The position numbers and the translations under genes are program-made. A stretch of 64,000 bases of DNA from Sipunculus nudus. Taxonomy: Eukaryota; Annelida; Sipuncula; Golfingiida; Sipunculidae. Each line of letters opens with the position of its first letter. The stretch's first letter is position 1. The stretch is from contig CM049320.1 of assembly GCA_026874595.1 (NCBI GenBank), forward strand, positions 26,579,214-26,643,213, written 5' to 3'. Of this stretch, positions 1 through 12,200 are shown in pieces. The notes beneath the pieces are model-generated. The model did no database searches. It had not been told where the DNA came from and saw nothing but the letters and a program-made list of their open reading frames with translations.

Positions 1-114
1 ATATTTAATTCCCAAATATTTTGTGTTAATGATAATAAGAAAAATTATTCTGCATATCTGATGTGGGTTACTTTGTTGAATTCTCATACACATTTTTTTG
101 TAAATCTTTTTCAG

Positions 115-291
115 GATGGGGATTACAACAAGGCTATACCTGCTCAGTCAGTGGAAGAGCTAAACTACCCAGTGATGGGATGCTCTCCAGCTGGAGGAGG
201 GAGAAAAAGCAAAGTTGTACTGTGTGACTCATGTGAACACAACCAGACATTAAAAGTCAGACAGCTGGCAGATTTTGTGCCTTATGAAGAG
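115..291 (+). CDS. TMEM201: TMEM201 exon a (Ima1_N zinc-binding part)
   Basis: 59 codons, phase 0 at both ends. Acceptor tttttcag before 115 and donor gtaggt after 291. Encodes the CDSC pair followed by EHNQTLKVRQLADFVPYEE, the most recognisable Ima1_N stretch. No start codon is needed because the exon is internal; the ATG at 61 is intronic. Confidence 0.8.
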
Positions 292-3200
292 GTAGGTAGA
301 GAAATTCACATTTTCAGATTTATTGTGAATGAAAAAAATAATTTCCTTTAGTGTTCCTTGTTTGGTTGCAAATAATCATTTGACAGCCTTAATATGATCC
401 ACATTGGGTTAAATTTCCATTAGGTCTTGTTTGAAAAATTAGCAGCATTACTGGTTCTCTGATCAGTGGAGAATTTCCAGGTCAAATTTGATATAAATTT
501 AAGAATTTTCTTTTTGAAAACTTCAATCCCAATTCATTATAAATAAATTTATTTAGTTCAACAAACCTGTATCCTTCAAAAGGTATATATATGAAAGAGA
601 TAAGAACTTTGGATCTGCTGTCATAAAAAGCTAATTTTGCTAACTACCGCTGTAATACTTAAGGTAGCCCTGTGCAACTCTGGTGTTGTTCACATTGATG
701 CAAGTAGCTTCATATTCATAATGTTAAAATTTAGAAATTTTCACTTTCCCATTGTATTGTGATGGTTCCATTTTCTTCATCTAACCATACAGTAATATAC
801 AGAGAGCATACCCATTTTTATTCATTTTAAACATAATAAAATAATTTACATGTAACAATTGGATGAGGACCCTATAGTCCGTTCCAGCACCCCTGTCCAC
901 CTGTTTTTTTGTGATTATTTTTTTGATAATCAAAGAACGTCCAAACTTTTTGATCTTAGGGCAGAAAGAGGAAAAAGCGTAATTAACTGTTATGGAAATA
1001 ATAGGGTACCTTATGTCATTTTCCTGTAAACAATTTAAAAGCATTTTATGAGTAACAAGTCTATACGGACTTCATGTGGCGTCCTGTACAATCATGTGAA
1101 CTGTCTTTAATGTTTTAAAATTGATAATTGTAAAAATTAAGTTAATAAATAAACTCGCCAATGATGAAGCAAGAATATAGAACTAATCTATATAATCTGA
1201 GGCGAAAAGAAGAAGGAAAAAAAAAAAAAAAGTCTATTCTGTAGCGACATCGTGCCACTTATCTGTGAAATGGGCATATCAGGGATTAGTGATGACATCA
1301 TAATAGACGTGACGTACTAAAGAGGCACCCATATTCATGGGACCAATAATCAAGAGCTCCCGACCCCTTTTTACAGCGAGACTTGTATTCTCTGCGTGCA
1401 CGCGCTTCACTGTTACGTCACATTACTTTATATCCATATCCAAGGAGGATAAACAATGGCCACTTATTAGGGACGCCATGAACCACGAATATATATGAGA
1501 TATGTCAGCCAGGCCGTAAAGTGAATAATATTTATATTTTGAGTAGGTAAGGTACCAAAAATTACGCTTTTGCCTCTTTATGCCATTGGTGCAAATATTA
1601 TTTTGCAAGTTTGTCTTATGTAGAGATAATCGTGAAAAAACAGGTGGACAGGGGTGCTGGAATGGACTATAGTAATTTGAAAAAGTAAACAGGTTTGACA
1701 TCATTAATAATATCAATCTTTTATCTATTTGACTTGCGATTGACATTGGGACCGTTATTCATGAAGGTTTTATTTTTGAGTTAATTTACTATTTGTGTAT
1801 ATAGCAAATTGGAAACCCTTGCGGACAAAAAGGAAACAAGAGTATTCAGATTGCAAGGTTGGCAGAATGTCAAGTGTTAAACTATTGAATCTATACTGTA
1901 TATACAGTGACACCTGTCTGAAAGACCACCTGTTTATCAAGACTACCCTTGAGTGAACCAAAAACAATTCGCAAGCTCATATCTGACCTGTCAAGTAAGA
2001 CCACCTGTGATTTAAGACCACTTGTGGCTGTTACAGCACACATATATTTCCCTGGAACTTAAATGCAAAAGTCCACAAAATCATTCAACATCTAGGGTAT
2101 AACAAAACAGGTTTATTCTTATCACGTCCCAGAATTGGCTTTCACTTCTGTAGACTCACAATACAATTCTTCAACAGTTCTTTGGCTTTTGCCCATTACT
2201 AAATGACTCAAACTTCACAATGACAAAGTCCCTAAAACTTCTAACTCCCTCCTCGCAAAATTAACACTAACTCTTAGGACCAATAATCATCCTAATGCCT
2301 TAATTGAAATAACACCCAGTCTGGTGCGAATCTACATCTCACAACTTGTCTGGCTGCAAAGACTTCTAAACTGACTCCCCCAATGGCTTTGCAGCCAACT
2401 TTTATAATACATAACGGGTGTTCTTGAACTTATCTACATGGAAATTACCACCAGGCCTCCTAGAGGCATGTGGATTCTCTAAAACCTTCTGTCAGCCAAT
2501 CATGATAACCGGGTAAGTTTCACTAATTAATAAACATTTTCTGCTAATGATCTACTTAAAACACAAACAGTGATAACATTAAACATAACATTATTAAATT
2601 TTGACAACTATGTTTCCCTGACTAAATCTTATTATCCTATGAGGCTCTCATTTGACTTAACCTGACCTGGTAAATACATTTGTGTCAGTGGCCAGTTACA
2701 CAGATTTTCATATTACACAGGTTTTACTGTATGTAAAAGCATATACACATAAATGTAACTACCGGTATAATTTTACAGAATCAGTTCGCATCTGAAGTGG
2801 ATGCCTACCAGCGACACCTGGAACACGTGTATAAGTTATGCCGTTCGTGTGAGAAGCGTGTGAACCGTGAGCTGCGGAGACAGGATGATGCGATCAAGCA
2901 GGGTAAAGATATCTGGGAAGAGGAGCCGCCACCCGTACCTCCAGAGCCAGCCCCAGAAGAACCACCCGTAACAGCGTGTACTGTAAGTAGTGTTGTAATT
3001 TTGATGTTATTGCCTCTGCTTGGATGGTTTCCTTAGTGTGAGTGTATGTGTGTGTGTGTTTGTTTGCAAAATAACTCACGCAGTCCTGAACAGAATGAAA
3101 TTTTCAGGGCATTATGGGAAGGGGCCAATGAAGAATTCATTAGATTTTAGTGTTGATCTGGAACATTATCAAGTTCCAGGACTGTTGTCAAGGAACATTC

Positions 3201-6200
3201 ACAAATTTGTACAAATGTACCTGGGAATATGGGCTTAATAAGTAAACACAAACACAGGTTGGGGAACATCCCAAAATAACCCCCAGCCCTACCCCCCCCC
3301 CCCCCCCCCCCCAATGGTGGATGCTTGCATTCCTTAGAATGCAGATTTATAGTTTCAGAATTGATCTTAACTATAATTGGTTGATTTCTAATGCCATGCA
3401 CATATATATTATTGTAGTTTTCTTTATCATGGGACATATTGCTTCATTGATTTACTTTCTGACTACACCAATCTTAATATTTACATTCACAAATTTTTGT
3501 TAGTAAAGTTAAGGGTTAGGCAAGTTTACTATTGCTTTCCTAACCGATGAACCTTTGAAATCATATGTTTATAAAAATTGAAGACTTGAATAAAGAAATT
3601 GAATTTCTGGACATTTCTTGTACCTTTCTTAAAGTACTCAAGAAAAATACATGGATACAGTTACTCCTTCTCTTTTCCTGATACCTGCATGGATGTAACT
3701 CATAAAATTTCTCACGGTTATAACCTATTCACGTTCAAGAATTGGTTACACTAAACAAAAGGACATACTCAGTTGGCCAATTAATCCCGAGGGTTTCATT
3801 TTTATGATTATTTCGTTTTCGCGAATATTGTGAAATTAAAACCCTAGCGAACAAAGAGGCCACCTCAGTATTCTTTTTATCAATTTCAGACCACCGTCAG
3901 TCACATTCATCAGGCTCCCTGGCACATCCGACTCTTGTTGGCCGCATCGATGATCAGCGCAGCCTGTCTCTCTGCCACATCCACACATCATCTCCTCAAA
4001 ATCAGTGTCAGCGCCACCTATATGAAGCTTCCAGAACTACTGCCGAGGGAGATTGCAGAATATCTGATCACGATGCATGAGGCAGCTTTCACGATGATTC
4101 TACTGGGGTTTCTGTTTACAGTCTCAGCAATATATCTTCATGGAAAACACTGGTATGTTTTATCAATCTAGACTTGAAAGGGGTTGTTCAGAACATTGTA
4201 CCTCAATTTGAATTCTCAGTGCTGCCACTTTATACTTCATATATGAAAGAACATATTTTATACTTTGTCTTAGTGTTTCAGGTGTTCATTCTTTTTTACA
4301 CCAAATCAACATCAAGATGGTAATTTTAGGCTGTCTATGCATTTATTTTAGAAATAGCAATAAACAAAGTGGGCTCATATTTTTGTGACAGGACAAGTGG
4401 GTCCAGCATAAACCTTTACATAAAGGCCTAGATCTCAGTGAATAAAAAATTAGCCTTTTTCTTTGTGGAAAAATTAAATTGTATTGTAATACTTCTATCT
4501 TGTATTACCTGCATGTATATCAGTGATGTAGTTCAGTCCACAACATCCAAGTCTAAATGCAAGTCCAAGCCCAGGCCACTTGAGTCCTAGTCTTGAGTCC
4601 AAGTTCCTAAAAAAGTGAACTTGAATCCAGACTTGAGTCCTACATCACTTGTATATCTGTGCAAATGCTGTAAAGAAATATTTTCATAAAATAAAGTTTT
4701 TAAAATGTGTGTTGTTGCAAATTAATTATTTACTTATCCTTTAATTTACTTATGTAAAATTGTTCTATTAAAACTAAAACTGTCAACTTATAAATATAAG
4801 GCAAAACCATTTGAGTACCGGTGGGCTTTGATCTGGTTATTTTCTCATGATCTGTTTCTGTGATTTTAGGTTGTCTGGTCTGGATGTTCTAGATTGTTTT
4901 GCGTGGCTTGGTCTCATTCTGAGTCGCTCCCGTGAGTTTAAGAATCAGCTGGATGACGACAACTACGTCCTGCTGGTGACGATCATAACATATATCACTC
5001 TACTCTTGGCTCTGATGAACTTTGTGTCCAAGCTGAAGCTCCACCAAGTGGTGGAACATGTAACTACTCCCACAAAAAAGTTAAGGTAGGATGTCTCATA
5101 ATCTGAGTCCAGATGATATGCTTTAAAATGATAATTTAAAGCCAAATGAATTTGTTTTATGTAGGTGCTGCCCTCTTTTGGGAAATTATAAAACTAAGTA
5201 ATCTGTTATCATGCATACCAACAGGACGGCTGTCAAACATAGGGTGTTCCATTTGAGATCACTACTATTTTGGATCCCCTTATTTTACTAGAAATTTTCT
5301 GCATTCCAAGGAATACAAGCCCCCACTATATGGGCCTTCACTCATTTGGCCCATATTCTCAGGTTAATTCATGCACAAGTGACGGAACATTTTAACGGAT
5401 GTTCCTTGGTGATGTTCCTGAATATGGATCATGTGTCAGATCCACACCAAAATCTAATCAATTCACAAAATGTCGTGACAATTTCGTAAAATTATGATAT
5501 GATGTTAACAAACACACACGCACAAAGACACACAAACAGAGATGAACACATACCCTTCTGAGGGAGGCATCTACTAACTCAGTATTGGTCATTGTGTGCT
5601 CCATGAGATGTGTAGATAGATCTACAGAATATAAGCTGTACTATCAAAATGAAGAAGAAAAATTTATTCCTAGCATTTTTTACAGGCTGAAGGACAATTA
5701 AGTGTTGCCATTTAAATTAACCAAATTTTTATGGATTTTAATTAAAACTAATGAATATTTATCAGGAAAATATCTGGCCTGAGATAAATTCTCCAATAAA
5801 TTTGTTCATTTTAATGAGATCAGAGGTCTCTAGTCTTCTAAATGGTGTTGTTGTGATAACTTGAACAGGAATATGATTGATTTTGATGAAACTCAATGTG
5901 AATATTTACCAATAAAGCACCTTACTTGAGTTCAGTTCTTCACAAACTCTGCACAATCATGAGATTGTAGGTTACAAGATTTAAGATGAGTTTATTGCTT
6001 CCTCTGGGAGGGTATGCATTCATGCCGCTTCCACAGTGTTTGTTTACATCATAACTCAAGCAGTCATAAACAGAATCCCATGAAATTTTCAGGGTACTTG
6101 GCGAATCGGATAATGAAGAATAAGTAAGATTTTGGTGTGGATCCAAATCATGATCTGGATCCTGGAAGAAATTCCAGGAATATACATAAATGTGCGGTCA

Positions 6201-9200
6201 CATATGCACCAGTGAATATAGGAATATGGGCCAAATAAAAGAATGCAAACACTTGTTGGGGAACATGTATGCACAAATGAACCAAGGAATAGAGGGCAAT
6301 ATATAAATGAAAACAGGGGTTGCTGAGGACCCCAAATTAAGAACCAATCTCATGGCAGAGGCCTGCATTCCTTCTAATGCATATTTCTAGTTATAAATGC
6401 ACTCTTGCTGCAGCAGTGCTCTTGATAACCATTCTTGAAACAGATTTTATATTCACACAGATCAAACAGAAGCTCTGGCTCCAGCTCCTACACAGACAGC
6501 CTGCCACAGAGACCAGCATCTTACTCAGCAGCTGGACCGGAGGACGAGGAATTCAGTGGAGATGAGGATGATAACTGGGACAAATATTCTGACCAGCTGG
6601 ACTCCCTTAGCCTGGGACCATCTCAACAACAAAAAAATCAAAATAACAGTAAGTCCATATATGATAAAAATTACTGGGAACACACAACACTGCCAGCAAG
6701 AAAATCAAATGGAAGTCCTCAGGACAATACTTAATTTTGCTGTAAAAATAATATATAATTCTGCATAATTTATACGCCCTTCATACAACAGGAGTATTTT
6801 GGTATCCCACCATCTGTCTGTTACCTTTTAGTGTCGCCGCGATAACTCACTGGGGCGATAACTTAAGAGGATTATGAATGGTTTTGATAAAGCTCATCAG
6901 AAGTGTTTATCATTAAAATATCTCACCTAAGATCAATTTTCCAGCAAAATCCATGCATATTTAATGAGGTCAGAGGTCATTGCACTTGGAGGCACCTTGG
7001 TGACTTACCAAAAATCCTATGGATTTTTATGAAACTCATTATACATATTTATCAATGGAGTTTCTTACCTGAATTACCTTCTCATCGAAATTCCCGCATA
7101 TTTAATGAGTTCAGAGGTCACCAGATACACGATGGGCCTATTATGCACATTTGCAGTGCTCTAGTGTTATTTGTTTTTGTATTAGTACAATTGTCTCCCA
7201 TGAGATGGCAGTCCCAGTAAGTCTTTCTTTATAAACTTTTCCAGTACAAATGAATCAATAAGCAAATAATTATCTGGCATACAAGAATATAAAGTATATA
7301 AAGTGTTAATTATGGTCCTGCTGTTCACTGAATATCTGTGATTTTGCCGAAAAAGGCTCCATGACTGCTCATAAAACCTCCATCTATAAAGTTGGACTAC
7401 AAACTAGGATTTTCAGCCATCAGCCAATAAGTAAAGATCGCCATTCCACACAATGATTAGTGCCCTTGGGGCAAATCATACCAAAAAAAATTAATTTGCA
7501 GATTAGTCAAAAAAAAATTCCAAACGCAGTCAAAAATCTCGATTAGCCAGATTAGCTCAAACAAAGAATTTTTAGCTCAGCTGACTATAAGTCATCTGAG
7601 CTATAGTAGAGGTCCATTGTCCGTCGTCCGTCCGTCTGTCTGTCTGTCTGTCCGTCCGTCCGGATGTCCGTCCGTAAGACTGGCACGTTTCGACACCATT
7701 GAACAAACGAATCTGAAATTTGCCATACAGTTAGATGTTCCAAAAATCTCCTACCATGCCGAAAATTGGGTCAATAGGACTTCGTTCCTTCGAGATATTA
7801 AGGAAAAACCTTTTTTATTAGAAATCTATTTTCACACTTCAGGACTGCCTAATATCAAAACCACTCATCTGGTCTTCTTCATATTTACCATAAATATTCC
7901 TCTATATAGTTCCCATGTACATACCAGAAATTAAGTCAGTATTATTTAATTTAAAAAAGTTATTGGCCCAAACATAATGGACTTTGTAAAAAAAATCGGG
8001 AAAGATAATATGTCACTTAAGACCAAAAGTGTTAAAGGTAGGGACTCTTTTTCAGTAATACAACTTTAATTGATCAAAATTTAATTGTATACCAAAAATT
8101 AGATTAAAATCTGTTAAATTTTTTTTTAATATTGGCAAAAATATATAATTGGTACCTTAAATTTTGCCCAAGTTTGACCAGGGCACGTTTTTTTCCTGCA
8201 AGTACTGTGGATTTAATTTTCACAGCATGTTTTTGTTAGCATTTTGTCTGTTAACACCAAAAATTTGAAACCAGTTGATCAAAAACTGCAGATTTTATTC
8301 AAGTGTTCAAGCACCATGTCACATCAAGTTTACATCAAGCTAGTTTTATGCAGTTTGCTAGAGCTCAGCTCCCCAGCTTCAGCTCTAAGTTCCTTAAATT
8401 TAGCATACAGTTAGATGTCTCCAAAATCCCCTACCATGCCAAGAATTATATCACTAGGACTTAATTCCTTTAAAATATTAAAATGTGAAAAACTTCATTT
8501 TTCCATTAAAACCCATTGTTACACTGTAAGACTGCCTAATATCAAAACAACTGATCTGACTTTGATCATATATACTATGCATATTTTTCTATACATTTGC
8601 TATGCACATGCCAGAATGGTGTATTGCGTAATTGTTTTGAGTTATGGGCCCAAACATAATGCACTTTTTAAAAAATCTATAAATATATTTACTCCCTTAA
8701 CAAGAGGATTGCTGAAGCTAGAGATTTATTGTCAGGGATGTAACATTATTTAATCAAGGTTCAATTGAATACCAAAAATTATTTCTGAATTTTACAAATT
8801 TTATTAGTTATTAGTATAAATATAAAATTAGTACCTTAAATTTTGCCCAACTTTGACCACGGCACGTTTGTTTCCTGAGAGCACTGTTATAATTTTCATA
8901 TCATGCACACATAAGGATTTCATCTTTGTAGTTTAGAAAGCTGAAAGAAATTGGCCAAATATTGTAGCTTTTATTAATGTTTTGTGAGACCATGTCAGAC
9001 CCAGGCTTATTCCAGCCCCTCTTCAGTCACCTGTATGTTGACCTTGTTGACCTTTCATCAGATTATGCATGCTTGAGCGAAGCATACACTGGGGCAGCCA
9101 GGCAGCTAATGCCCAGCCACAGTTGATCAAGGTGTCCAACCCAACTCATCTAGTAGTTGTTTTGAAAAACAACATAACAATAAACAATAAATTAATAATT

Positions 9201-12200
9201 TTTTATTGTTTTTTATAACAAATTAAAGAAAAATTAATAGAAAAGGAATTTGTTAGTTGATGAGTAACAGAAAATTAACTTGCAGTTACTGATGATGTAA
9301 GAATCTTGTATGGATGGATAGAATGTCAATGTCAATGTTATTCCAAATAACACCATGCAGTCACCTATGGTATTTTTCAGTGAAATTTTAATGATAAAAA
9401 AATAAATCATATTATTCATTACTAATCATAAGGGATCATATGAAGGAAATTAATGATAGACAAAGATGCAGTTGATAATATTAATCTAGATTCCTACTGT
9501 GTCTAGTGTGTAGATTGATGTGAAAGTAGTCCAAAGTGAATATATTACATTTATTTTTTTTAATATAAATAAAAGCCATAAAACCAGGTACTTTAGATCA
9601 TTATTTAAATTTGTGAATTTTGTATATTCTGGATTCTCAACATCTTTGTTTGGCTAAAACTGAATAAATACTAGAAATGGTGTGAATGTTTTGCAAATGT
9701 ATTTGAATACGAATATGAATATGTACTGCATTAAAAAATTTGATTGCATAAGAATGGGAATTCAGGTAAAAATGAAAGTATTTGATTACCAGTGCAGATA
9801 CTTTTAAAATGTATTCATGAATGCATTCATGAATATATTCTATAATATTATTTCAATAATCATTTCAGTTATATTTTATTTAAAAAAATCATATGATTTT
9901 CTTATTATTTTTGTTAATAAAAATTATATTGGCACAATATTTGTTATTAAATTTCAATATATAGTTAAACTCTATAAAAAATATGTGCTGCTTATAAGTT
10001 ATATGGCCAAGTCAAAATATGTGTGACAATAGCACTCCATTTGTTAATGAAATAAATAAAATCAATCCTCTTCCCTGTCTCCAAAGATACTATCAAAATC
10101 ATACATAAGCTAAACACCAACAACTCATAATAAAGCTTATATTTATTACCACACAAAACAAGCATGTGCCTCTTTCCCAAATCATATTTTTTATCATATA
10201 TAACAGCTGAGCGCCGTGACCCATGGGTCCCTTGTTTTAAGGATTGCCTCAAATTTGGCCAAACTTTGACTATGGAAGACTTTTTTCCTGTTAGTACATT
10301 TGATTTAATTGTCATAGCATGTACACATAATTTAATCTGTTAAATTTTGAAATTTGAAAATAAAAGCTGAAATATTAGGCTATTAATTGAAGCTCTATTG
10401 TTTTTACTTGCATTGTCAAGTACCAGGCAGCCAACTTCTGGTCAATAAGCTCTGCCTGATATGATTGTATCTGATTTATAATGTATCACTGAGAGAGCAT
10501 CCCTGCTGTAACAGGTTAACAGTTTTTCAAATGTTGCCTCTCTCTCACCCCCCCCCCCTTCACACACACACACACACACACACCAAGTGTATTGCAATTA
10601 TTGTTATTGTTTGAACTGTATATATTTAATTGTAAAGCAGTTTCCACTCCAATGTACAAAACTTTGTTTGTAAGACAAAAGATGCCATGTTGTGGTAATG
10701 TTATATGTTTAAAAAGATTAATTTTCTTTTAAATATTTAAAGCATAATAAATGTGATGTTATCTAACCAGATTATCTATAGATGTTGATGCAATTAAGGA
10801 CGGGGAATCAACTTGTATACTTAAATATATATGTTTTAGATACCATGTCAAGTATTGTTTACCTCAGGCCAGCCCAGTTTAATAGTCGTGTGGTGTTGGT
10901 GAAGGAGCCCTTACTTGTGTTATTTAAACTCCTGGCAGCTTAGAATAGCTAGGCTTCAACTTGGTCCAGCTAAGCTTGGCTTCCCCTCTGCACCCCCAGC
11001 CCCAGACAGGTTGCATTAACTATATGAATGTTATAATTTTTTCCTGCTTAATTCATTCTCATTCTTTACTTTGCTTCATTATGGTAGCAATGAATAAAGA
11101 ACAATTTAATTGTGCCCACAAAGTGATGTATTGCTATAGTGTGGAGCATTCCATTAATATCTCTCACAATGCATACCACTGATACACTAAAGAATTTTGG
11201 GCAAGCTTTCCTGAAATTGAATCTTTAGCTCATTTGGCCATATCTTTAAACTATTTTTTGAATTATTAATTACAATTACAAATTGTTTTTGTTTATCAAA
11301 TATATCCTTTGTTATAACTGTAAGGCCCATAACCTATTTTTCCTTATTGCATGATTAAATATTTTCAGGTATATATTATAAAGTACAATATATACTTTTT
11401 AGATTAAGCTTATATATAAATGCTCATCTGAAGATGTACAAATCTAATTTTTTTATTTAAGGTGATAAATTAAATGTGTATTACTATACAACAGCTCATC
11501 TCAACTGTATTCCTTATTCTATATTTTACAGTGTTTCATATATTCCCAGTGGGTATTTGAAACATATAACTTTCTATAGTTAAATTACAGATAGTTTACA
11601 AATATTTGATCATGAGAAGCTCCTGCATCTGTGTCTTTGACGTAGTCCAGAAATTGGACAAGTAGTGTTTGTCTTGCATTCATATATTTAGTATTTGATT
11701 ATCAACAAATATCAAGGCCATTGCCTCTTAGCTTTTCAAATGCTATGTAAAAAATATAGAAATATTTGTTAAATATGTCAATATATAAACATGTGTAAAT
11801 AAATTAGAAATAAGTACTCTCTGCATTTGCTAAGATTTTACGAAGTTCAGAAGAGCGCTGTGACCCATGGGTCCCTAGTTTTATTAAGGATTCTTTTACC
11901 TTGTTGTATATATATATAAATTTATTATTTTCTTGTTTTTGAGGCCTGGTCTCTGCTAAAGTAATATGGATATTCATAACAGATTTTGGAAAATATTATT
12001 CTTTATGTGAAAGGCTTTGCAACTACATGGCAGTACTGTGCTCAAACACCATAAACTATACCTTATGAAATTCCTAGGAATTCCTGTCTTGTGTTATATC
12101 CCATTTTGAGAGGAAACTTAAAAATATAATTTTTTTTTGGGCAAAATGCATCAAATATTGATGTACCCCAAATAATTAACAGGTTTGTCAAATAATGCAT

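Larger units (their letters stand above)
292..2778. other. TMEM201 intron with two small DNA transposons
   Basis: No exon is supported. The intron holds the long-TIR element at 875-1669 and the Tc1/mariner-pogo-like element at 1905-2729. Confidence 0.6.
5086..6460. other. TMEM201 intron, mostly dispersed repeat
   Basis: Two copies of the repeat also found at 3050-3350, in opposite orientations (5270-5620 minus, 6040-6390 plus). No exon seen. Confidence 0.5.

Noticed and set aside
7615-7680. CRISPR-like or coding repeat
   Set aside because: Simple CCGT/CTGT tetranucleotide tract inside a eukaryotic dispersed repeat; no spacer structure.
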